Assembly: GCA_030626265.1 (NCBI GenBank) | Contig: DAOUPF010000110.1 | Span: 1 to 5,604, forward strand | Length of the DNA: 5,604 nt | Direction of reading: 5' to 3' | Source: Sulfurovum sp. | GTDB lineage: Bacteria; Campylobacterota; Campylobacteria; Campylobacterales; Sulfurovaceae | In this document: in pieces, positions 1 through 5,604 of the stretch | Numbering within the stretch: position 1 is the first letter of the stretch | Layout: each line of letters begins with the position of its first letter | Program-made: the position numbers and the translations under genes | The notes under the pieces: model-generated | Databases searched by the model: none | Told to the model about the DNA's origin: nothing | What the model saw: only the letters and a program-made list of their open reading frames with translations

Positions 1-716
1 AGGAGCTTGAGAAAATAAGAGGCAATGAGATAGCTATGATTTTCCAAGATCCTCAAACTTCACTAAATCCAGTCATCAGCATAGGTGAACAGCTAATGGA
101 CGTGATACTATATCATAACAGTAAAGCTACAAGAAAAGATGCCTTTAAAGCCAGCGTAGATATACTAAAACTTGTAGGACTACCAGCCGCAGAGAAGAGG
201 ATGAAGAGTTATCCTCACCAACTTTCTGGTGGAATGAAACAGAGGGTAGTTATCTCTATGGCTCTGTTAAATAATCCTAAACTTCTGATTGCAGATGAGC
301 CAACAACTGCTCTAGATGTGACTATACAAGCCCAAATTTTATATCTGATGAAAAAATTGAGTAAAGATTTTGACTCATCATTGATACTAATCACTCATGA
401 TATCGCTGTAGTATCACAACTGTGTGATAAGATTGCAGTGATGTATGCTGGTAGGATTGTGGAGTATGGTAAAAAAGAGGATATCATATTTAACCCTCAG
501 CACCCATATACAAAAGGTCTTATCAAATGCCTACCAAAGATGAATGATGATCAAGATAGACTGTATCAGATACCTGGTATTATGCCATCACTACTGAACC
601 TTCCAGAAGGCTGTTACTTTAAGAATAGATGTGAATTTGCAGATGCAGAGTGTGATATATACCCAGATAAAAAAGAGATAGATGGAAGGATAGTATTTTG
701 TCACAAAGTGAAGTAA
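1..716 (+). CDS. Peptide/nickel-type ABC importer ATP-binding protein, DppD/OppD family (5' partial)
   Basis: This is one of the two cytoplasmic ATPases that power import of di- or oligopeptides (or nickel chelates) through an inner-membrane permease pair. The frame is open to the left edge: eleven codons precede the first in-frame ATG at 36, and they run straight into the Q-loop (IFQDPQTSLNP). The true start and the Walker A loop therefore lie outside the window. Counting from the codon at 36, one sees signature LSGGMKQR at residues 63-70, Walker B LLIADEPTTALD at 83-94 and the H-loop His at 121. The C-terminal oligopeptide-transporter domain (oligo_HPY, NPQHPYTKG) starts near 153. It carries four cysteines (193, 199, 206, 222; spacing C-x5-C-x6-C-x15-C), the pattern known to bind a [4Fe-4S] cluster in a characterised DppD. 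The 3' end overlaps the next gene by 19 bp, so the two are probably translationally coupled. The family is clear; the substrate (dipeptide, oligopeptide or nickel) cannot be decided from the ATPase alone. Confidence 0.93.
   Translation, partial: ELEKIRGNEIAMIFQDPQTSLNPVISIGEQLMDVILYHNSKATRKDAFKASVDILKLVGLPAAEKRMKSYPHQLSGGMKQRVVISMALLNNPKLLIADEPTTALDVTIQAQILYLMKKLSKDFDSSLILITHDIAVVSQLCDKIAVMYAGRIVEYGKKEDIIFNPQHPYTKGLIKCLPKMNDDQDRLYQIPGIMPSLLNLPEGCYFKNRCEFADAECDIYPDKKEIDGRIVFCHKVK
684..690 (+). promoter_or_regulatory. Ribosome binding site for the DppF/OppF gene (supports the TTG start at 698)
   Basis: GGAAGGA lies seven bases upstream of a TTG codon at 698, inside the end of the preceding coding region. 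No ATG or GTG in this frame is better placed. The next plausible residues already belong to the conserved start of the ABC domain, so the TTG start is preferred. Confidence 0.75.
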
Positions 717-1675
717 AACTACTAGAAGTTAAAGATGTTGAGAAGATTTTCAATGTAAAAGTGGGTACTTTTGAAAAAAAGGATTTGCACGCATTGAACA
801 AAGTTAGCTTTGATATATTCAAGGGCAAAACTCTATCCCTAGTGGGAGAGAGTGGCTGTGGTAAGACCACTGTAGGAAAAGTAATATTAGGGCTATATCA
901 AGCGACTAATGGATCTGTTATCTTTCAAGATAAAGATATAGCACAAATCAATCCAGGGGAGAGAGGTCTCTTACAAAAAGATATACAGATGATATTTCAA
1001 GATCCATACTCATCTCTCAATCCTAGAAAAAAGATAAAGACTATACTGGAACAACCTCTGAAGATACATACTAAACAGACAAAGACAGAGAGACTAGAGA
1101 CAATACTCCAAATTTGTGATGATGTAGGTATAGACTATACTTATCTAGAGAGATTCCCTCATCAATTCTCAGGAGGTCAACGACAGAGGATAGCTATCGC
1201 TAGAGCCATGATACTAAAGCCTGAGCTTATATTGGCAGATGAACCCATCTCTGCCCTTGATGTCTCCATACAGGCACAGATAATCAATCTCATGATGGAT
1301 TTGAAAGAGAAGTACCACTCTACTATGCTTTTTATCACACATGATATAAGTGTGGTCAAACATTTGAGTGACTATGTTGCAGTGATGTATCTAGGAGAGA
1401 TAGTAGAGTATGCCTCCAAAACTGAACTATTTAAATCACCTAGTCATCCATATACCAAGATGCTATTCTCTACCGTACCAGATATTCATACACCACTGAT
1501 GACTGATAGTGTACTAAAAACAGGAGAGATACAGAGTCCTATAGACTTGCCAAAAGGCTGTTTCTTTGCAAATAGATGTCAGTACAAAGATGAGTCATGT
1601 GAGGCTGAACATCCTATCTTAAGTGATATTGGAAATGGTCATTTTGCAAGATGCCCAAAAATAGGAGAATTTTAA
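698..1675 (+). CDS. Peptide/nickel-type ABC importer ATP-binding protein, DppF/OppF family
   Basis: This is the second ATPase of the importer. It would pair with the preceding DppD/OppD-type subunit on the cytoplasmic face of the permease. All nucleotide-binding motifs are intact: Walker A GESGCGKT (residues 50-57), Q-loop Gln101 in IFQDPYSSLNPR, signature FSGGQRQR (157-164), Walker B LILADEP (177-183), D-loop SALD (185-188) and H-loop His215. The C-terminal oligo_HPY domain begins near 248 (PSHPYTK). It has cysteines at 288, 294, 301 and 319 (C-x5-C-x6-C-x17-C), matching the [4Fe-4S]-type motif of this family. At 325 residues it has the usual full length. Translation starts at TTG with a strong GGAAGGA Shine-Dalgarno, overlapping the upstream gene by 19 bp, which suggests translational coupling and matched expression of the two subunits. 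It is the last gene of its operon, because the next gene is convergent. Family assignment is secure; substrate is not. Confidence 0.94.
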   Translation: MSQSEVKLLEVKDVEKIFNVKVGTFEKKDLHALNKVSFDIFKGKTLSLVGESGCGKTTVGKVILGLYQATNGSVIFQDKDIAQINPGERGLLQKDIQMIFQDPYSSLNPRKKIKTILEQPLKIHTKQTKTERLETILQICDDVGIDYTYLERFPHQFSGGQRQRIAIARAMILKPELILADEPISALDVSIQAQIINLMMDLKEKYHSTMLFITHDISVVKHLSDYVAVMYLGEIVEYASKTELFKSPSHPYTKMLFSTVPDIHTPLMTDSVLKTGEIQSPIDLPKGCFFANRCQYKDESCEAEHPILSDIGNGHFARCPKIGEF

Positions 1676-1704
1676 ATATTAAATAAAAAAATTATTTGAA
1701 ATTT

Positions 1705-1766
1705 GATACCTGACACTATTGTATAGCCTAAAATATCGGCCTTTCTTTTAATAGTTGTCAGCTATT
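1705..1766. terminator. Imperfect inverted repeat between convergent genes, candidate bidirectional terminator or mRNA 3'-end structure
   Basis: TGACACTATT at 1711-1720 pairs with AATAGTTGTCA at 1750-1760 (ten pairs, one bulged T). The stem extends outward through C1710-G1761 and, after one C-C mismatch, ATA (1706-1708) with TAT (1763-1765). The loop is 29 bases. The right arm covers the TGA stop codon of the uup gene. On the minus strand a T7 run follows about 13 bases beyond the stem (1685-1691), which is further than in a classical intrinsic terminator. On the plus strand the sequence after the stem is only moderately T-rich. The repeat itself is read directly; its role is inferred from its convergent intergenic position. 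Confidence 0.4.
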
Positions 1767-3698
1767 TATCTCATCTTCTAGCTCAAGGACTTCTAGATAT
1801 CTCTCACTCATCTGCTCATACTCTTCTTCCATTTTTGCAAGGTCTTGGCTGAGTTTTACTAACCCTTCTGTCTCATAGCATTTTGGATCATATAGACATT
1901 TACTGAGTGTAGCTATCTGCTCCTCTAGCTCTTCAATCTTCTCTGGTAGTATCTCTAAGTCTCGTTGGTCTTTGTAGCTAAGTTTTTTAGGTTTCTTATC
2001 TTTGACTCGCTCTTGTTTTTCATACCCCTCTTGTAGCTCTTTTTCTATGCCATATAGCTCGTTGATATCTTTCTCTATAGCTAGGTAGTCTGAGTATGAC
2101 TGGTATGACTCTTCTAGTACTCCATCGCCTTTAAACACTAGTAGCTTCTGGGCTATCTTGTCTACAAAGTATCTATCATGACTGACAAATATCACAGCAC
2201 CCTGAAAGCTCTGTAGTTTCTCTTCTAATATATTGATAGTATGGATATCTAGGTCATTGGTTGGCTCATCTAGTATCATACAGTTTATATTTTTGGTAAA
2301 GAGCAGTGCAAGGGCGACTCGATTTCTCTCTCCTCCACTTAGTTGTCCTATCTTTTTATCTAGATACTCTTTGGGAAATAGGAAGTTTTTCAGATAGCCA
2401 TATACATGCATGTTGTTACCATCTACCTCCACTCTATCTCCTGCATTTGGACAGAAAGTCTCTATAATGGTATGGTTATCATCTAGCATCTCTCTATGCT
2501 GGTCAAAGTACCCTATATTTAGCTCACCTCGTTTGATGACTCCATTATCTGGCTTGAGCCTACCAAGGAGAAGTTTGAGTAGTGTTGATTTGCCACTGCC
2601 GTTGTGCCCTACTATGGCTATCTTGTCTTTTTGTAGTATTCTGGTAGTAAAGTTATCGATGAGTAGCTTATTTGCTATAGAGAAGCTTAGGTCGTTTATC
2701 TCAAAAAGCATCTTCTTTTTGGATAAACCTTTTTCACCTTTGAAGCTCATCTTTTCTCGCTCTAGTTCTACTTGCATCTTGCGTATGAGAGTTGGGTTGT
2801 CCTTTGCCTGTTCACGGAGGTCATAGACTCGTCTTTTGCGTCCTTGATTTCGTGTCTGTCTAGCTTTTACTCCCCGAGACAGCCAGTCCTCCTCTTTGCG
2901 TAAAAATCGAATGAGATTCTGGTGCTGTTTTTGCATAGCTTGGAGTCTATGTTCTTTTTGAACTAAAAAGCTCTCATATCCACCTTTGTATGATACCAAA
3001 GACTGGTTTTCTACCTCTACTATGCGTGTGGCTATACGGTCTATGAAGTATCTATCATGAGAGATAAAGAGCAGTGTAAACTTCTCTTTGAGCAGTATCT
3101 CTTCTAAGAACTCTACCATATATACATCTAGGTGGTTGGTAGGCTCATCTAGCATCAGTACATCAGGTTTCTTGAGTATGAGAGAGGCTAGAGCGACGCG
3201 ACGCTGTTCTCCACCAGATAGAGAAGAGACTAGCCTGTCTTCATACTCCTTGAGTCTAAACTCCTGCATAACTCTCTCTATCTTGGATGTCAAATCCCAA
3301 GCATTGTGGTGGTCCAGAAAAGCACTTATTTTTTCATGTTCATTTAGCAGTGATTTGTTGTCATAATCATCAGCTATCTGGAGGCTTAGCTCCTCATATC
3401 TAGTTTTTGCTTCTGATAGCTCTGTAAGTTCGTTTTCTATAGCTTCTTTGGTAGTCAGGTGTGGTTCAAAGTGAGGCTGTTGGTCTAACATCTCTATCTG
3501 TATAGAGCGATCTATGATTCGCTTACCATCATCAGGCTCTTCTGTGCCAAGAGCAATCTTCATCAGAGTAGACTTCCCGCAACCATTTTGCCCTACTATA
3601 GCCACCCTCTCACCCTCAGCCAAGTGAAACCCCATGTTTGTAAATATCTGTTTGACATCATAATTTTTAGAGATATTAAAGAGATCGATGTATGCCAA
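1758..3698 (-). CDS. uup: ABC-F family ATPase, Uup type
   Basis: This is a soluble tandem ABC ATPase without membrane segments. Such proteins act on the ribosome (translation factor/quality control), and Uup is also linked to branched DNA intermediates and transposon excision in E. coli. Domain 1 has Walker A GQNGCGKS (36-43), signature LSGGEQRR (160-167), Walker B plus D-loop LMLDEPTNHLD (181-191) and His214. A charged linker follows (about 243-325), containing RKEEDWLSRGVKARQTRN (267-284), characteristic of Uup. Domain 2 has GHNGSGKS (364-371), LSGGERNR (453-460), ILDEPTNDLD (475-484) and His507. The tail (about 541-646) holds KKLSYKDQRDLE (571-582) and a Glu/Lys-rich coiled coil, the Uup C-terminal domain. 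Length (646) is normal and both catalytic glutamates (185, 478) are present, so both sites should hydrolyse ATP. The start is TTG, with AAGGA six bases upstream; the next Met, at residue 22, would remove the first beta strands. The gene appears monocistronic: divergent from the protease gene and convergent with the importer ATPase. Another ABC-F subgroup is possible, but the linker and tail favour Uup. Confidence 0.92.
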   Translation of the reverse strand: MAYIDLFNISKNYDVKQIFTNMGFHLAEGERVAIVGQNGCGKSTLMKIALGTEEPDDGKRIIDRSIQIEMLDQQPHFEPHLTTKEAIENELTELSEAKTRYEELSLQIADDYDNKSLLNEHEKISAFLDHHNAWDLTSKIERVMQEFRLKEYEDRLVSSLSGGEQRRVALASLILKKPDVLMLDEPTNHLDVYMVEFLEEILLKEKFTLLFISHDRYFIDRIATRIVEVENQSLVSYKGGYESFLVQKEHRLQAMQKQHQNLIRFLRKEEDWLSRGVKARQTRNQGRKRRVYDLREQAKDNPTLIRKMQVELEREKMSFKGEKGLSKKKMLFEINDLSFSIANKLLIDNFTTRILQKDKIAIVGHNGSGKSTLLKLLLGRLKPDNGVIKRGELNIGYFDQHREMLDDNHTIIETFCPNAGDRVEVDGNNMHVYGYLKNFLFPKEYLDKKIGQLSGGERNRVALALLFTKNINCMILDEPTNDLDIHTINILEEKLQSFQGAVIFVSHDRYFVDKIAQKLLVFKGDGVLEESYQSYSDYLAIEKDINELYGIEKELQEGYEKQERVKDKKPKKLSYKDQRDLEILPEKIEELEEQIATLSKCLYDPKCYETEGLVKLSQDLAKMEEEYEQMSERYLEVLELEDEINS

Positions 3699-3704
3699 AG
3701 TATT

Positions 3705-3709
3705 TCCTT
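3705..3709 (-). promoter_or_regulatory. Ribosome binding site for uup (supports the TTG start)
   Basis: On the minus strand AAGGA stands six bases before the TTG at 3698-3696. The conserved N-terminal residues AYIDLFNISKNY follow directly, so this codon is the best start. Confidence 0.7.
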
Positions 3710-3711
3710 GA

Positions 3712-3731
3712 AAAATTGTTTGTGCAATTTT
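3712..3731. repeat. Short inverted repeat in the uup leader/promoter
   Basis: AAAATTG (3712-3718) and CAATTTT (3725-3731) form a perfect 7-bp stem with a 6-base loop, TTTGTG. It overlaps the proposed uup -10 box and transcription start, and sits just upstream of the uup Shine-Dalgarno. It could be a small operator or a leader hairpin. At this AT content a chance occurrence is also plausible. Confidence 0.35.
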
Positions 3732-3735
3732 ACCA
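3727..3735 (-). promoter_or_regulatory. Candidate extended -10 promoter element for uup
   Basis: On the minus strand TGG followed by TAAAAT matches the extended -10 form (TGn plus a TATAAT-like hexamer). It would start transcription near 3720, giving a leader of about 22 bases before the TTG codon. No good -35 hexamer is seen, which is common for sigma-70-type promoters in Campylobacterota. This is pattern matching only. Confidence 0.35.
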
Positions 3736-3755
3736 AAAACTTAAGCTCATTTAGA

Positions 3756-3761
3756 TATATT
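3756..3761 (+). promoter_or_regulatory. Candidate -10 element for the M48 protease gene
   Basis: TATATT lies 28 bases upstream of the ATG at 3790, which leaves room for a short leader carrying the AAGG Shine-Dalgarno at 3780-3783. No convincing -35 box is present at normal spacing. An alternative, TATAAA at 3773-3778 with TTTAGA at 3750-3755 (17-base spacing), would start transcription too close to the ribosome binding site. Weak evidence in an AT-rich gap. Confidence 0.25.
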
Positions 3762-3789
3762 CACATAAATATTATAAATAAGGTTCAAA

Positions 3790-5052
3790 ATGTTAGACAA
3801 TATTATAATCATATATACAATCTATGTAGCTATCAAGCTCTATATCTCAGTGATGCAGATAGGGTATATAGCTCATGAGAAAAAAGGTGACCCAGTACTT
3901 ATGGGGGCTGGTAGATATCTAGTGGCTGGTAACTATGCTATAGCCAAAGAGAGAGTATCATTGGTGGAGACAGTGGTAGATGTGCTTCTCTTTATCTTTT
4001 GGGTGACATATGGATTTGCTTGGATACAAGGACTTGTAGGGATTGAGGATAGTGTTGTTAATGCTGTGCTTTTTCTATTTGCCTTTTTTGGAGTAAACTT
4101 CATCGTGATGTTACCATTTGAGATATATAGCAAGTTCAAGATAGATGAGTCATTTGGCTTCAACAAAATGACTCCTAAGATGTATATCATAGATACTATC
4201 AAATCTATGGCTATGTTTATTGTCCTTGGTGGGGCTCTTTTGGGTCTATTGGCGTGGATAATCATTAGTTACGACAGTTGGTGGCTTTGGGGGTTTATAC
4301 TGCTATTTGGAGTGTCACTGCTGATCAATATCATATATCCTACCATCATCGCTCCACTATTTAACAAATTTACTCCTCTAGATGAGGGAGCGTTGCGAAC
4401 TGCTATAGAGGATATGATGAGCAAAGTTGGATTAAAGAGTGATGGTATATTTGTCATGGATGCGAGCAAGAGAGACAGTAGACTCAATGCTTACTTTGGT
4501 GGGCTTGGCAAGACCAAACGAGTAGTGCTATTTGATACACTTATAGAGAAGCTAACTGACAATGAACTACTAGCAGTACTAGGGCACGAGCTAGGGCACT
4601 TCAAGCATGGTGATATCTGGAAAAACATCGCTCTAATGGGTCTACTACTATTTACAGGTTTCTTCCTCTTTGGTCATCTACCTGATGAGCTTTTCACAGC
4701 CATAGGTACGCCACCAAATGCAGGTATCAAGATAGCCATGCTCATGCTGCTCCTTCCACTACTTAGCTTTGTATTTACCCCATTTATGAGCTTTGTAAGT
4801 AGACACAATGAATACGCAGCAGATGAGTTTGGCTCACAAATGGGAGGCAAAGAGAATCTAGTATCGGCTCTTCTGAAGTTAGTCACAGAGAACAAGGCAT
4901 TCCCAAAATCACACCCTCTAGTGATATTTTTTTACTACACTCACCCACCAATTTTGGAGAGATTAAAAGAGCTTGGATTTGATGCAAGCAGAGTAAATCT
5001 AGATGAAGAGTTGCCTAGAGATGGAATATTTGGGCTTATGGATAGAGAGTAG
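3790..5052 (+). CDS. M48 family membrane metalloendopeptidase, Ste24 (CAAX protease) type
   Basis: This is a zinc-dependent endopeptidase embedded in the inner membrane with a cytoplasm-facing active site. The eukaryotic Ste24 relatives trim prenylated CAAX proteins. Bacteria lack that substrate class as far as known, so a role in processing or clearing membrane proteins is more likely (inference). Hydrophobic segments lie at about 3-22, 61-80, 91-110, 139-160, 165-188, 280-296 and 313-335. The zinc motif HELGH is at 266-270 (His266, Glu267, His270). The third ligand is Glu341 in EYAAD, with Asp345 conserved. The DASKRDSRLNAYFGG stretch (224-238), typical of M48 upstream of the zinc helix, is present, as is a C-terminal THPP (384-387) of the substrate-binding region. 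The N-terminal M48_N domain (about 25-190) and the 420-residue length fit Ste24 rather than the shorter HtpX. The ATG start has AAGG six bases upstream, and the first hydrophobic segment begins right after it. It is divergent from uup and ends at a strong hairpin, so it is probably monocistronic. Confidence 0.93.
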   Translation: MLDNIIIIYTIYVAIKLYISVMQIGYIAHEKKGDPVLMGAGRYLVAGNYAIAKERVSLVETVVDVLLFIFWVTYGFAWIQGLVGIEDSVVNAVLFLFAFFGVNFIVMLPFEIYSKFKIDESFGFNKMTPKMYIIDTIKSMAMFIVLGGALLGLLAWIIISYDSWWLWGFILLFGVSLLINIIYPTIIAPLFNKFTPLDEGALRTAIEDMMSKVGLKSDGIFVMDASKRDSRLNAYFGGLGKTKRVVLFDTLIEKLTDNELLAVLGHELGHFKHGDIWKNIALMGLLLFTGFFLFGHLPDELFTAIGTPPNAGIKIAMLMLLLPLLSFVFTPFMSFVSRHNEYAADEFGSQMGGKENLVSALLKLVTENKAFPKSHPLVIFFYYTHPPILERLKELGFDASRVNLDEELPRDGIFGLMDRE

Positions 5053-5054
5053 AA

Positions 5055-5078
5055 ACAAGGCATAATGTTATGCCTTGT
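5055..5078. terminator. Perfect 11-bp inverted repeat, bidirectional terminator between convergent genes
   Basis: ACAAGGCATAA (5055-5065) and TTATGCCTTGT (5068-5078) are exact reverse complements separated by TG. In RNA the tip would open to a loop of four or more bases. The hairpin begins two bases after the TAG of the protease gene and is followed by CTATTATATATA on the plus strand, AT-rich but without a clean T-run. On the minus strand it lies 19 bases beyond the stop of the FixH gene and is followed by TTTCTA. The position and perfect stem support termination of both genes. Confidence 0.75.
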
Positions 5079-5097
5079 CTATTATATATAACAAAAG

Positions 5098-5604
5098 TTA
5101 TGGCTGTAGATAAGCCTCATGTTCTACAAAGCTGACATCATCACCTTTTTGAATACGCAGACGCAATATATATCGTCCTGCATTTTCTAAGATAATCTCT
5201 GGGATAGCATATATTCCATTTGCCCCTTGAGTGAGTTCAAACTTTTGATCATCATCTCTAGTATGTGGTCTAGTCAAAAGAAAAGTAAATTTTGCATCAT
5301 TGACTACATCACCTGAGACTGTTTTGATCTCATACTTTAGCTTACTGCTCTTTGTCAACTCAATGATATCACCATGTTTTCTCTTGAGAAATTCATTAGG
5401 CTTAAATGAAGACTTTTTGAAATCTAGAGGAGTGACAGAGTATTTACTATCAAATCTCTCTTTTGCCTCTATGATATCATTGATATTCATATCTGCCATT
5501 TGGTACTCCATCTGGTACTCATTTGACTCATTTACAGGCATATTTATAGCAGACTTTATAGTCCAATATCCCAGCATAATACCAAAAAACAGAAAGCCAA
5601 GTAT
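5098..5604 (-). CDS. fixH: FixH family protein, cbb3-type cytochrome oxidase maturation (5' partial)
   Basis: FixH (CcoH) proteins are single-span inner-membrane proteins with a periplasmic domain, needed for assembly or stability of cbb3-type cytochrome c oxidase. The frame stays open to the right edge: nine codons upstream of the internal ATG at 5577 read ILGFLFFGI and continue into MLGYWTIKSAINMPV. Together they form a hydrophobic membrane helix, so the ATG at 5577 is not the true start, which lies beyond the window. After the helix come a Tyr/Met-rich stretch (NESNEYQMEYQMADMN) and a beta-rich domain ending in GANGIYAIP, NAGRYILRLRIQKGDD and FVEHEAYL. This layout fits FixH: a membrane anchor, then a Y..(K/E)YQ region, then an Ig-like fold with a G-x-W/Y element. 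About 168 residues are visible, close to the family's usual size. The oxidase genes (ccoNOPQ) would be expected upstream of this gene, past the right edge; that is inference. The assignment rests on recalled family features, so it is moderately sure. Confidence 0.75.
   Translation of the reverse strand: MLGFLFFGIMLGYWTIKSAINMPVNESNEYQMEYQMADMNINDIIEAKERFDSKYSVTPLDFKKSSFKPNEFLKRKHGDIIELTKSSKLKYEIKTVSGDVVNDAKFTFLLTRPHTRDDDQKFELTQGANGIYAIPEIILENAGRYILRLRIQKGDDVSFVEHEAYLQP

Noticed and set aside
619..870. 83-codon open frame on the minus strand over the junction of the two importer ATPase genes
   Set aside because: It is antisense to conserved C-terminal and Walker A coding sequence and shows no family features.
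1679..1699. AT-only hairpin (AAATAA / TTATTT) just after the DppF/OppF-type gene
   Set aside because: The stem is six A-T pairs plus a wobble, with no following T-run on the plus strand; such pairs are expected by chance in this composition. The T7 on the minus strand may help end uup transcripts but is not a terminator alone.
1725..1749. GCC...GGC followed by CTTTCTTTT as a plus-strand intrinsic terminator
   Set aside because: The stem is only three base pairs, too weak to support termination.
2410..2826. 138-codon open frame on the plus strand inside uup
   Set aside because: It is antisense to the conserved second ABC domain of uup; the translation is serine/leucine-rich and low in complexity, as expected for a shadow frame.
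1758..3698. Possible antibiotic-resistance ABC-F (ribosome protection type)
   Set aside because: The linker and the C-terminal coiled coil with KKLSYKDQRDLE fit Uup, a housekeeping group, and the interdomain linker is not unusually long.
3588..3878. 96-codon open frame on the plus strand across the divergent gap
   Set aside because: It overlaps the start of uup in antisense, the promoter gap and the protease start in another frame; no domain features are seen.
3933..4265. 110-codon open frame on the minus strand inside the protease gene
   Set aside because: It lies opposite well-supported membrane segments of the M48 protein and has no recognisable domain; its apparent hydrophobicity mirrors the sense strand.
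1..5604. Defence island, mobile element, CRISPR array or RNA gene
   Set aside because: The five genes are ordinary core-type functions with little intergenic space; no direct-repeat arrays, transposase, integrase, tRNA-like or rRNA-like sequences were seen on either strand.

Overview
The window is an ordinary stretch of chromosome, AT-rich (roughly 38-40% GC by eye) and densely coded. The best taxonomic guess is Campylobacterota (formerly Epsilonproteobacteria), perhaps a Sulfurovum- or Sulfurimonas-like sulfur oxidiser. This rests on the FixH-type protein at the right edge, the base composition, the heavy use of ATA and CTA codons, and the general style of the proteins. It is an inference, not a database match.

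Layout, left to right. (1) Bases 1-1675, plus strand: the 3' part of a DppD/OppD-type ATPase gene and a complete DppF/OppF-type ATPase gene, overlapping by 19 bp. Together they form the ATPase pair of a peptide/nickel-type ABC importer. The permease and binding-protein genes are not visible and would be expected upstream. (2) Bases 1676-1757: a short convergent gap. An imperfect long inverted repeat here overlaps the stop codon of the next gene. (3) Bases 1758-3698, minus strand: a complete ABC-F ATPase of the Uup type, which is soluble and ribosome- or DNA-associated rather than a transporter. (4) Bases 3699-3789: a 91-bp divergent promoter region with a small hairpin. (5) Bases 3790-5052, plus strand: a complete Ste24-type M48 membrane metalloprotease. 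(6) Bases 5055-5078: a perfect 11-bp inverted repeat acting as the terminator of a convergent pair. (7) Bases 5098-5604, minus strand: a FixH-family protein, cut off at its N-terminus by the window edge.

The genes form four separate transcription units in alternating orientation (plus, minus, plus, minus), so they are probably not one functional system. They cover peptide or metal-chelate uptake, translation-associated ATPase activity, membrane-protein proteolysis, and assembly of a cbb3-type oxidase. I see no mobile element, CRISPR array, tRNA, rRNA, frameshift or disrupted gene. I found no convincing undescribed system. The points worth a second look are small: the inverted repeats at the gene boundaries, the TTG starts, the predicted iron-sulfur cysteines in the transporter ATPases, and an apparent excess of the tetranucleotide CTAG.
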